64,000 nucleotides of DNA from an uncultured Alistipes sp. (GTDB lineage Bacteria; Bacteroidota; Bacteroidia; Bacteroidales; Rikenellaceae), in assembly GCA_910576555.1 (NCBI GenBank), contig CAJTIY010000002.1:62001-126000 (forward strand), in the 5' to 3' direction. Positions 57,689-64,000 of this stretch are shown here, in pieces. The stretch's first letter is position 1, and every line of letters starts with the position of its first letter. A model generated the notes under the pieces. That model did no database searches. It was not told where the DNA came from and saw only the letters and a program-made list of their open reading frames with translations. Made by a program: the position numbers and the translations under genes.

Positions 57689-58072
57689 TCAGCGCGGCAT
57701 GGGGAACGAGAGCGTGCGGGCGTCGAGGAAGGCGTCGGGGTAGGGACTCCAGTTCCACGCCTGACCGTTGGAGAGTTCGACTCGGATGCGCCGGTTGAGG
57801 CGCAGCGTGTTGTTGTCCAGCACGGCGATGCGGCCCGGAAGGCGCTTCCGGGGCAGGAAGACCTCGGGCAGGGCGTTGTTGTGCGTGGGCAGCGGCGCCA
57901 TCACCGCGTAGTCGGGGTGCGGGGGCGCGTCGAAGCGGGGCGCGTCGGGCGGCAGGGCGTATTCGATGCGGAGCGAGTCGCGCTCGTGGCCCCGCAGCGG
58001 GGGCTCCTGCGCCGCGACGGTCCGTGCGGCGAGCGTGAGGGCGAGGGCGGTGAGGATGCGGTGTGCGTTCAT
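57689..58072 (-). CDS. Small secreted protein of unknown function
   Basis: 127 aa that I do not recognise. It has a signal peptide (RILTALALTLAARTVAA, cleaved before QEPP), a Pro-rich stretch (YALPPDAPRFDAPPHPDY) and a strand-rich C-terminal part (RRIRVELSNGQAWNWSPYPD). No cysteine or catalytic motif is present. It sits 92 bp before the porin gene on the same strand. Codon bias fits its neighbours, so it is probably expressed. Confidence 0.65.
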   Translation of the reverse strand: MNAHRILTALALTLAARTVAAQEPPLRGHERDSLRIEYALPPDAPRFDAPPHPDYAVMAPLPTHNNALPEVFLPRKRLPGRIAVLDNNTLRLNRRIRVELSNGQAWNWSPYPDAFLDARTLSFPMPR

Positions 58073-58209
58073 GACGGTATGCGTATCGTTCGGTGGCGGA
58101 AAAGGGTTGCGGCGGCCTCGCGGGGCGCTCCGTGTTCGTCGGGGCTGCCCGCGGGCGGCCGTCGGGAGCTTGCCGGCCGGTCTGAGGCCGGCCGGCATGT
58201 CCCGCAGGG

Positions 58210-58935
58210 TCAGAACACCTCGCGCAGGATGCGGACCGACTGCACGGCGCTCACCGCATCGAGGTGGTAGCCCAGATAGGCGAGCACGGCGTCGAGGAAC
58301 GAGGTGCGCTGCGTGCGGTTGAGGCCTATTTCGCCCAAGTAGCGCACGTCGCACTCCAGCATGTCGCGCAGCGTGCGGGCATGCTCCTGCGAGAGGACGC
58401 CCGGGTGGGAGGGCCGCAGCGGCACGTAGAGCCCCTCGCGGATGTCGAACCAGCAGCCCGGCACGTACTCGTTGCCGGGGCTGAAGCCCAGCAGGCGGCT
58501 CAGGTTGGCCAGAAACCAGAGGTGGAAGTTGGCCACTCCCTCGTCGAGCGCGTCGAGCGCCCCGATCGAGCTCCACACGAAGTCGAACAGCGCCTCGTTG
58601 GGTTCGCTCTCCCGCACGAGGCGGTACAAAACCTCTGCCATGAAGAGCGCGACCGTCGATTTGCGCACGTCGAAGGGCACGTGTTCGAGCACGAAGCCCG
58701 CGCGGACCTCCCTGAAGCGGTGCATCTGCTGCCGCGACGACTCGAGCCCTTCGAAGGCGACGGGGAACATCGGTTGGAAGAGCGCCAGCTTCGAGCCCCG
58801 TCCGGAGCGGCTGCGGACACCCTGCACCATGAAGCTGCGGCGGCCGCCCACGTCGGTGAGCAGGTAGACGACCAGCGACGAATCGCCGTATTTGAGCGTG
58901 TGGAGAACGATCCCGCGCCCTTTGTAGCTCTTCAC
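58210..58935 (-). CDS. recO: DNA repair protein RecO
   Basis: Loads RecA onto SSB-coated single-stranded DNA in the RecFOR pathway; 241 aa. It has an N-terminal OB-fold (RGIVLHTLKYGDSSLVVYLL, FMVQGVRSRSG) and a helical C-terminal domain (ALFMAEVLYRLVRESEPNEA, LLGFSPGNEY). The zinc cysteines found in many RecO proteins are absent, as is usual in Bacteroidota. It starts 3 bp after the prmA stop, so both are in one operon. Confidence 0.94.
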   Translation of the reverse strand: MKSYKGRGIVLHTLKYGDSSLVVYLLTDVGGRRSFMVQGVRSRSGRGSKLALFQPMFPVAFEGLESSRQQMHRFREVRAGFVLEHVPFDVRKSTVALFMAEVLYRLVRESEPNEALFDFVWSSIGALDALDEGVANFHLWFLANLSRLLGFSPGNEYVPGCWFDIREGLYVPLRPSHPGVLSQEHARTLRDMLECDVRYLGEIGLNRTQRTSFLDAVLAYLGYHLDAVSAVQSVRILREVF

Positions 58936-58938
58936 GGG

Positions 58939-59772
58939 CTATGCTTTGCGCAGGTGGAGCAGGGCCCACTCGCCGTCGGTGTGCAGCGCGACGCGGTGCA
59001 GCCCTTCGGCTGCGGCGGCCGCTTCGACGTGCGCGGCGTCGTGGACGAGGAAGCCGCTCGTCAGCAGATCGCCGCCCGCGGCGAGCGCCGCGGCGTAGGC
59101 GGGCATGTGGGCCGCGAGGACGTTGCGGCAGATGTTGGCCAGAATGAAGTCGTAGCGGCGGCCCGCGACGCGGCCGATGTCGCCCAGCAGCGGTTCGATG
59201 CGGTCGGCGACGCCGTTGGCGGCGATGTTCTCGCGGCAGTTGGCGTCGGCGCCCGCGTCGATGTCCACCGCGTCGACGTGTGCGGCGCCGCATTTCGCCG
59301 CGACGATCGCCAGCACGCCCGTGCCGCTGCCCATGTCGAGCCCCCGCCGTCCGGCGACGCCGAGGTCGAGCAGCGTGCGCGCCATGAGGCGCGTCGTGAC
59401 GTGGTGTCCCGTGCCGAACGACATCCGGGGGCGGATCACCGCCTCCATGACGCCCGCCCCGGCGGGCGCGTGGTGCGGGGCGCGGATGAGCAGCCGCCGG
59501 TCGACGGCCACGGGGGTGAACTCCTCCTCCTCCCAGAGGGCGTTCCAGTCCTGCGACGGGATTTCGGCGTAGCGGCCCGCGAGGCCGTAGCGCCGCAGCA
59601 GGGCGTCGACCTCCTGCCGGCAGGCGTCGAGCGCCCGGGCGGGGATGTAGGCCTTCAGGGCGTCGGCCTCCGTCGCGAAACTTTCGAAGGGGAGTGCGGC
59701 CAGCTCGGCGGTCAGGATTTCGGCCTGCACCGGGTCGAGCGGCGAGAGAGTGAGTTCCGTGTAGGTGTTCAT
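58939..59772 (-). CDS. prmA: Ribosomal protein L11 methyltransferase
   Basis: Trimethylates ribosomal protein L11; 277 aa. An N-terminal substrate-binding region (LPFESFATEADALKAYIPA, SQDWNALWEEEEFTPVAV) precedes the methyltransferase domain with FGTGHHVTTRLM, the SAM loop LDMGSGTGVLAI and ILANICRNVL (NxxPY-like NIC). The ATG at 59772 gives MNTYTELTLSPLD. Two promoter-like elements lie in the repeat-rich DNA upstream. Confidence 0.94.
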   Translation of the reverse strand: MNTYTELTLSPLDPVQAEILTAELAALPFESFATEADALKAYIPARALDACRQEVDALLRRYGLAGRYAEIPSQDWNALWEEEEFTPVAVDRRLLIRAPHHAPAGAGVMEAVIRPRMSFGTGHHVTTRLMARTLLDLGVAGRRGLDMGSGTGVLAIVAAKCGAAHVDAVDIDAGADANCRENIAANGVADRIEPLLGDIGRVAGRRYDFILANICRNVLAAHMPAYAAALAAGGDLLTSGFLVHDAAHVEAAAAAEGLHRVALHTDGEWALLHLRKA

Positions 59773-59888
59773 GTCGGGACGTTTTTGCGGGGGTCGGCGA
59801 CCCCGGTCGTGCGAAAAATCGCGACGGCGGGCCGATCGGCGGGGATCGGGGTGCGAGTCGCTGAAATAATTCGTATCTTCGCGTCGGA

Positions 59889-59896
59889 CAAAGATA
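59889..59896 (-). promoter_or_regulatory. Proximal -7 element for prmA-recO
   Basis: On the minus strand TATCTTTG matches TAnnTTTG exactly. CTTG (59917-59920, 20 bp spacing) or TTTG (59911-59914, 14 bp) could be the -33 element. The prmA ATG is 117 bp downstream. Confidence 0.6.
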
Positions 59897-59961
59897 CGAA
59901 TAAGCGAGGGCAAACGCAAGCTCGCTTGCGGTTTGCCGAGCGGGAGTATCTTGGGCGCAGC

Positions 59962-59969
59962 CAAAGATA
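59962..59969 (-). promoter_or_regulatory. Distal -7-like element for prmA-recO
   Basis: A second minus-strand TATCTTTG, 73 bp upstream of the first and within the same repeated motif. It may be a second start or just a repeat copy. Confidence 0.45.
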
Positions 59970-60118
59970 CGGATAAGCGAAAATAGGGCAGGCGCTGCCG
60001 AGCGGGGGCTGCATGGGGCGCAGCCGTAGACAGTACGGTCGGGAACGGAAGCAAGCTTCGCTGCGGCGGACGTCCTCGACGCAGCCGCAAAGGAAATTCG
60101 GAAACAGATCGACCGGGC

Positions 60119-61015
60119 ATGGTGGGAAACGCGAAAAAATGGGACGAGGCGAAACGCCGCTACCGCATCTACCTCAAGTTGGAGAAGCGGCTCTCGGAGC
60201 ATACCGTGGAGGCCTACATGCGCGATGTGGAGCAGTTCCACGCCTTCCTGCAGCGCTGGTGGGACGTGCCGCCGGGCAAGGTCGAGACGACGATGATCCG
60301 CCGCTACATGGCGTGGCTCTTCGACCGCGAGCGGGCCAAGACCACGCAGGCGCGCAGCTTGAGCGGCATCCGCAGCTTCTTCAACTTCCTGCTCGTCGAG
60401 GAGCGCATCGACGTCTCGCCGGCCGAGTTCGTCGAGTCGCCCAAAGCGGGGCGGCGGTTGCCGGAGGTGCTCGCCGTGGAGGAGATCGACCGCCTGATCG
60501 CCGCGGCGGACGGACCCACGACGAAGGGGCGGCGCGACAGCGCCATGCTCGAGGTGCTCTACTCGTGCGGGCTGCGCGTCTCGGAGCTCACCTCGCTGCG
60601 CATGCAGGACCTCTTCTTCGGCGAGGGCTACGTGCGGGTGGTCGGCAAGGGCGACAAGCAGCGGATCGTGCCCGTCAGCGGCACGGCCCGCGAGCGGATC
60701 ATGCGCTACCTCGACCTGCGGGCGCCGGCCCGCAGCGGCGAGGAGACGCTCTTTCTCAACAACCGCGGCGGCAGGCTCACGCGCGTGATGATCTTCACGA
60801 TCATCCGTCAGGCGGCCGTGCGGGCCGGGATCGACAAGCGGATCGGGCCCCACACCTTCCGCCACTCGTTCGCCACGCACCTGATGGAGGGCGGCGCCGG
60901 GATCCGGCAGGTGCAGGAGCTGCTCGGCCACGAAAACATCGTCACCACCGAGATCTACACCCACCTCGACCGCGAGCGGCTGCGTCATACCGTGGAGCAC
61001 CATCTGCCGCTGTAG
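60119..61015 (+). CDS. Site-specific tyrosine recombinase XerC/XerD
   Basis: 298 aa recombinase for chromosome dimer resolution at dif. The N-terminal SAM-like domain (LEKRLSEHTVEAYMRDVEQF) is followed by the catalytic domain with Arg in SCGLRVSELTSL, Lys in VVGKGDKQR, HTFRHSFATHL (His-x-x-Arg), the second His in LLGHENIVTTE and the nucleophile in IYTHLDRERL. Full length and intact. XerD is slightly likelier from the FFNFLLVEERIDVSPAE block. It is not next to a prophage or integron. Confidence 0.94.
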   Translation: MVGNAKKWDEAKRRYRIYLKLEKRLSEHTVEAYMRDVEQFHAFLQRWWDVPPGKVETTMIRRYMAWLFDRERAKTTQARSLSGIRSFFNFLLVEERIDVSPAEFVESPKAGRRLPEVLAVEEIDRLIAAADGPTTKGRRDSAMLEVLYSCGLRVSELTSLRMQDLFFGEGYVRVVGKGDKQRIVPVSGTARERIMRYLDLRAPARSGEETLFLNNRGGRLTRVMIFTIIRQAAVRAGIDKRIGPHTFRHSFATHLMEGGAGIRQVQELLGHENIVTTEIYTHLDRERLRHTVEHHLPL

Positions 61016-61211
61016 GCGGGGCGATCGCTGCGGCGCGGCGTTTCGGGGCGGATGTTCGATGATGGAACCTCCGACGGTGAATGGAATCCGTCGGGGGCTT
61101 TTCGTTTTTTGTCGGGCCGGATTCAGGCGGGATTCGGGTCGGATTCGGGTCGGATTCGGGCCGAGGCGATCGGAGTCGGGTCGGAGGGGGCGTCAGGCAT
61201 CCGGCGCGGCG

Positions 61212-61565
61212 TCAGAGCCTGCGGATGCGGGCGCGGGGCGTGAGGCGCATCGTGGCGTAGTCGAGGCCCGAGATCGCGACCGGCACGCCCCGCTGCCGGG
61301 GCAGCCGGGCCAGCAGTTCGGGCAGCGGCGTGTCGCTTTGGGAGAGCAGCCGCTCGAAGGTCTCGCGCCAGTCGGCGGGGAAGTCGGCGACGAGCAGACC
61401 GGCGTAGAACTCCGTACAGGGCTGCCGGTCGGGGTCGGGGCATGCGGCCACGCGCAGGATGCGGCCGTCGGGGCCGATCTCCGCGAGGGGGTTGCGCACG
61501 AGCCCCTCGGGCCGCCACATCAGGTTAGCGGCGATCCGTCGAATCGGCGCTCCGGAAGAATTCAT
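61212..61565 (-). CDS. Short protein resembling an amidohydrolase without its barrel
   Basis: 117 aa. Residues 8-60 (RRIAANLMWRPEG, then EIGPDGRILRV and EFYAGLLVADF) resemble the N-terminal beta-sandwich of Bacteroidota amidohydrolases of the aminofutalosine-deaminase group. The end (VPVAISGLDYATMRLTPRAR) resembles their C-terminus. The TIM barrel of about 250 residues with HxH and the other metal ligands is absent. It overlaps the upstream DUF4296 gene by 41 bp. It could be an internal deletion product or a conserved short relative; the likeness is from memory. Confidence 0.6.
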   Translation of the reverse strand: MNSSGAPIRRIAANLMWRPEGLVRNPLAEIGPDGRILRVAACPDPDRQPCTEFYAGLLVADFPADWRETFERLLSQSDTPLPELLARLPRQRGVPVAISGLDYATMRLTPRARIRRL

Positions 61566-62352
61566 CGGCGAAAATACGGATATCGAGTTGCTTGGCGTAG
61601 AGGCTGTCGACCGCCGCGGCAGTGGGCGGCGTGTACTCCACCGTGAGGTCGCGGACCTCGATCGAAGGCCGCTTCGGCCGCCCGGGGAAGTTCGCCAGCG
61701 CGAGGTGGAGGCGGGTGTGGGTCGAGTCGGCGATGAAGGTGCGCGTGAAGCGCTCCTCGCGGCCGCGGTACATGGTCATGTTGAACTGCGCCGCGCGGGT
61801 CGAGTCGCGCCGTTCGAGCCACATGGCGCCGCGCAGGCCGCTCGGGTTGCGGTCGAGCGAGTCGACGCGGTAGCGCAGGCGGATGCGGTATTCGCCCGGG
61901 GAGACGTCGAAGGCGAAGCGCAGGCGCGCCGTGTCGCGGAGCGATCGCACGCGGATGAGCGAGTCGGCGTGGATCCGCCGCGTGAAGGTGCGCGTCGCCA
62001 CGCGGTCGATCGTGTCGCGTATGGCCACCTCGCGGTTGTAGTGCTTGCCCTCCGCCTCGAGCAGCTCGATCGACCGCTCGACCACGTCGCCCAGACGGGC
62101 GCTCTTGCGCTTCGAGAAGTTGCCGATCGTATACTGCACGTCGGCCGTCGTATAGCCGTAGCGGGCGAAGATCGGTTCGTAGATCTTCAGCGAGTCGGTG
62201 TCGGGGTGGCGGTCGCCGAGGTAGGAGTTCGCGAGGAAGGCGTCGCGGAAGATCAGCGCCAGCTCCTCGTCGGGGATGATCTTGTGGTGGACGCAGGCGC
62301 CCGCGAGGAGCGCCGCGAGGAGGCAGAGCGTGAGAGGAAGGGTGCGTTTCAT
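61525..62352 (-). CDS. DUF4296 lipoprotein
   Basis: 275 aa. A lipoprotein signal (CLLAALLAGAC, Cys20) is followed by the DUF4296 domain (IIPDEELALIFRDAFLANSY, YGYTTADVQYTIGNFSKRKS), coiled helices, and a C-terminal beta-rich half (YRIRLRYRVDSLD and following). DUF4296 function is unknown, though it is widespread in Bacteroidota. The ATG overlaps the stop of the permease gene (ATGA), which indicates coupling with the Lol-like permease. Confidence 0.9.
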   Translation of the reverse strand: MKRTLPLTLCLLAALLAGACVHHKIIPDEELALIFRDAFLANSYLGDRHPDTDSLKIYEPIFARYGYTTADVQYTIGNFSKRKSARLGDVVERSIELLEAEGKHYNREVAIRDTIDRVATRTFTRRIHADSLIRVRSLRDTARLRFAFDVSPGEYRIRLRYRVDSLDRNPSGLRGAMWLERRDSTRAAQFNMTMYRGREERFTRTFIADSTHTRLHLALANFPGRPKRPSIEVRDLTVEYTPPTAAAVDSLYAKQLDIRIFADEFFRSADSTDRR

Positions 62353-63560
62353 CGTCGGTTGTCGGCTTTCACCATGCTGTGCACGGTCAGATTCGTGAGT
62401 GCCGCGGCGAGTGCCGCGAAGGCGGCGAGCACGGCGGCGAGGTCGCCCGGGCGGAACTCCACGGGATAGCTTTTCGTGAGGAAGGTCTCGGAGGGGAGCT
62501 CCACCAGACCGAGGTGTTGCTGCGCGAGGCTCGCCCCGACGCCCAGCACGACGCCCGCGGCGGCGCCGAGCAGGCAGATGAGCAGCCCTTCGCGGCGGAA
62601 GACGGCCCGCAGGAGCCGCGTGTCGGCGCCCAGCGTCCGCAGCGTGGCGATGTCGCGCCGTTTCTCGACGATCAGCATCGCCAGCGCCCCCACCACCGTG
62701 AACGACGCCACGACGAGCACCATGAAGGCGATGCAGAAGACCGCCCACTTCTCGTAGCGCATGATCCGGTAGAACGAGGCGTGGAGCTCCTCGGCCGTGC
62801 GGACGCGGAAGTCGGGCCCGAGCGCCCGCTCGACGGCCCGTTTCGCCGTCGCGGGGTCGGTGCCGGGGCGCAGCCCGACGACGAGCGCCGAGGCGCGGCC
62901 CGGGTGTCCGAAGAGCTCCTGCGCCAGCCGCAGCGACGAGAGGACGTAGGTACGCTCCGTCTGCAGGTCGAGGCGGAAGATGCCCCCCGCGGGCACCGTG
63001 CGCCGCGTGTAGTTTTCGAAGGGCAGCAGCGACGAGAAGGTGCCCCGCCGCACGGCGTAGAGCGTCGCGTCGGCGTCGGCCAGCGTGCGGATGCCCAGCC
63101 GGTAGGCCATCGCCTGCCCGACGAGGAGCCGGTCGAGGTCGCCGATGCGCACCCGGGCGTCGCCCGCGACCGCCCCGGCGAGGGGCACGATGGCTCCGTA
63201 GGCGTCGTCGACGCCCCGCAGGGTCGCCGTGGCCGTGCGTCCGTCGCGCTCCAGCAGGATGCTCTGTTCGAGGATGCAGCCCGTCGCTCCGATCCCCGGC
63301 AGGCGGCGGAGCGCCGCGGTGTCGATCGCCGCCGTGTCGAAGGTCCGGCCCTGCGCCGGGGTGACGGTCAGCCCCGGGTCGAAGGCCGACTGCGTCTCGC
63401 GGATCAGCGTGCCGAAGCCGTTGAAGACCGAGAGCAGGAGGATCATCGCCGCCACGGGGACCGCGACGGAGACGACGCTCAAGCCCGCGATCAGGTTGAC
63501 GACCGATCGGGATGCGGGCGAGAACAGGTAGCGCCGTGCGAAAAGGTGCGGTAGGTGCAT
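62349..63560 (-). CDS. FtsX/LolE-like ABC transporter permease
   Basis: 403 aa with the MacB/LolE layout: one N-terminal helix (AGLSVVSVAVPVAAMILLLS), a periplasmic domain of about 220 residues, and three C-terminal helices (FCIAFMVLVVASFTVVGALA, LLICLLGAAAGVVLGVGASL, LAAVLAAFAALAAALTNLTV). VEKRRDIATLRTLGAD is the coupling helix typical of FtsX proteins. It probably works in lipoprotein release; its ATPase is not in the window. It lies 79 bp after rbfA and shares ATGA with the DUF4296 gene. Confidence 0.92.
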   Translation of the reverse strand: MHLPHLFARRYLFSPASRSVVNLIAGLSVVSVAVPVAAMILLLSVFNGFGTLIRETQSAFDPGLTVTPAQGRTFDTAAIDTAALRRLPGIGATGCILEQSILLERDGRTATATLRGVDDAYGAIVPLAGAVAGDARVRIGDLDRLLVGQAMAYRLGIRTLADADATLYAVRRGTFSSLLPFENYTRRTVPAGGIFRLDLQTERTYVLSSLRLAQELFGHPGRASALVVGLRPGTDPATAKRAVERALGPDFRVRTAEELHASFYRIMRYEKWAVFCIAFMVLVVASFTVVGALAMLIVEKRRDIATLRTLGADTRLLRAVFRREGLLICLLGAAAGVVLGVGASLAQQHLGLVELPSETFLTKSYPVEFRPGDLAAVLAAFAALAAALTNLTVHSMVKADNRR

Positions 63561-63639
63561 GTGCGTCGACGTTGCGGGGTGGGTGAAAGGGGGTGTCGGG
63601 GTGCCGGGGTGCCGGCGGCCCGGGGCGTTCCGGAGCCGG

Positions 63640-63978
63640 TCAGCGTTTCAGCGCCTCGTCGATGTGCTCGATGTACTCGAGCGAATCGTCGAGGAAGAAC
63701 TGCAGCTCGGGGATGCTCTTGATCTGGTTGCGGATGCGGCGGCCCAGCTCGCCGCGCAGCAGGCGGTTGTTGCGCTCGATCTCCTCCATCACGGCCGCGC
63801 TGCGGTCGAACGGGAAGACGCTGATGTAGACCTTCGCATAGGCGAAGTCGGGCGACACGCGCACGGCGGTGACCGTGACGAGCGAGCCGCGGACGATGTG
63901 CGCACCCTCCTTCTGGAAGATTTCGGCGATGTCCTTCTGGATCTGTTTGGCTATTTTCTGTTGCCGGGTGGTTTCCAT
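63640..63978 (-). CDS. rbfA: Ribosome-binding factor A
   Basis: KH-fold factor for 30S maturation and 16S rRNA 5'-end processing; 112 aa, usual length. It has METTRQQKIAKQIQKDIAEI, VTVTAVRVSPDFAYAKVYIS and the C-terminal IPELQFFLDDSLEYIEHID. It begins the operon rbfA - permease - DUF4296 - short amidohydrolase-like protein, an order common in the phylum. The sequence ends 22 bp upstream of its ATG, so the promoter is not visible. Confidence 0.95.
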   Translation of the reverse strand: METTRQQKIAKQIQKDIAEIFQKEGAHIVRGSLVTVTAVRVSPDFAYAKVYISVFPFDRSAAVMEEIERNNRLLRGELGRRIRNQIKSIPELQFFLDDSLEYIEHIDEALKR

Positions 63979-64000
63979 GATCGGTCGTTTTTAGAGTTCG

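Larger units (their letters stand above)
59869..60025. repeat. Repeat-rich intergenic element upstream of prmA
   Basis: It holds an 11-bp perfect inverted repeat (ATTCGTATCTT at 59869-59879 with 59891-59901), a second one (GTATCTT at 59946-59952 with 59964-59970), a direct repeat of about 30 bp (59934-59962 and 59996-60025, both running from TGCCGAGCGGG to GCGCAGCC), and the palindrome GCAAGC-TC-GCTTGC. The motif AAGATACGRATAAGCG occurs twice (59891, 59964) and again, inverted, at 14594-14609. Confidence 0.8.
59773..60118. other. Divergent intergenic region prmA / xerC-D
   Basis: About 345 bp. It contains the repeat element at 59869-60025 and two minus-strand promoter-like boxes. No TAnnTTTG was found on the plus strand for the recombinase gene, though TATCTTCG at 59874-59881 is a 7 of 8 match. 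Confidence 0.55.

Noticed and set aside
60119..61015. Tyrosine recombinase considered as a mobile-element integrase
   Set aside because: Its length and motifs are those of XerC/D and there are no att repeats, tRNA or phage or conjugation genes nearby.

Overview
The window looks like a core-chromosome segment of a GC-rich member of the Bacteroidales, most like Alistipes (Rikenellaceae). This rests on Bacteroidota-type promoters (TAnnTTTG at the -7 position, seen upstream of many genes), the near absence of Shine-Dalgarno sequences, families typical of the phylum (S46 dipeptidyl-peptidase, DUF4271, DUF4296, a porin of the phosphate-selective O/P type, the rbfA-permease-DUF4296 order) and a high GC content with strong third-position bias. 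The genus is an inference; the phylum is well supported. No tRNA, rRNA, CRISPR array, insertion sequence or prophage gene was found. Almost all of the window is housekeeping sequence with short intergenic spacers; a few spacers of 340-500 bases are GC-rich and look empty apart from promoters or repeats.

Layout. 0-8 kb: 3' part of an S46 peptidase, metG, ilvE, a terminator, two perfect parS-like palindromes, then mnmG and ybeY on the minus strand. 8-12 kb: a minus-strand operon pheS - TPR protein - EnvC-like murein hydrolase activator. 12-18 kb: a patatin with a C-terminal beta-barrel, a GH29 fucosidase lipoprotein and a DUF418 membrane protein. 18-25 kb: galE, kbl-lrp, an M13 peptidase, pgk. 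25-30 kb: an ABC exporter pair facing lysE-cmk-ispH. 30-36.4 kb: a compact run from a small membrane protein through a CtpA protease, an orphan histidine kinase, a DUF4271 protein, hemD, rnpA and yidD. 36.8-41.6 kb: a thioredoxin-like protein, rlmN, tonB, hflX, upp. 41.6-48 kb: an LtaS-like sulfatase, a hemerythrin-LuxR regulator coupled to a CDF metal exporter, and a minus-strand operon of glycosyltransferase, ECF sigma factor and rsmG. 48.5-55 kb: tgt, a tiny lipoprotein, lptF/G, a PASTA protein, rluD, ygiQ. 55-64 kb: yeiH, a porin, a small secreted protein, prmA-recO, a repeat-rich spacer, xerC/D, and the operon rbfA - permease - DUF4296 lipoprotein - short amidohydrolase-like protein.

How the parts fit. 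Several genes that sit around oriC in other bacteria (mnmG/gidA, rnpA-yidD, rsmG/gidB) occur here but in three separate places. Together with the parS-like pair this suggests the segment is origin-proximal. Cell-envelope functions recur (EnvC, LptF/G, TonB, porin, sulfatase, Lol-type permease), as do RNA modification and translation (metG, pheS, mnmG, rlmN, tgt, rluD, rsmG, ybeY, rnpA, rbfA, prmA).

The most interesting points are the parS-like pair beside mnmG; a hemerythrin-LuxR regulator that has lost one expected iron ligand, has a promoter-overlapping palindrome, and is linked to a CDF exporter through a duplicated start region encoding a 9-residue peptide; a 67-residue low-complexity insertion inside MnmG; a 30-bp promoter-like module shared between the fucosidase and prmA; and a 117-residue protein that looks like an amidohydrolase without its catalytic barrel. 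I do not see a clearly new multi-gene defence or mobile system.
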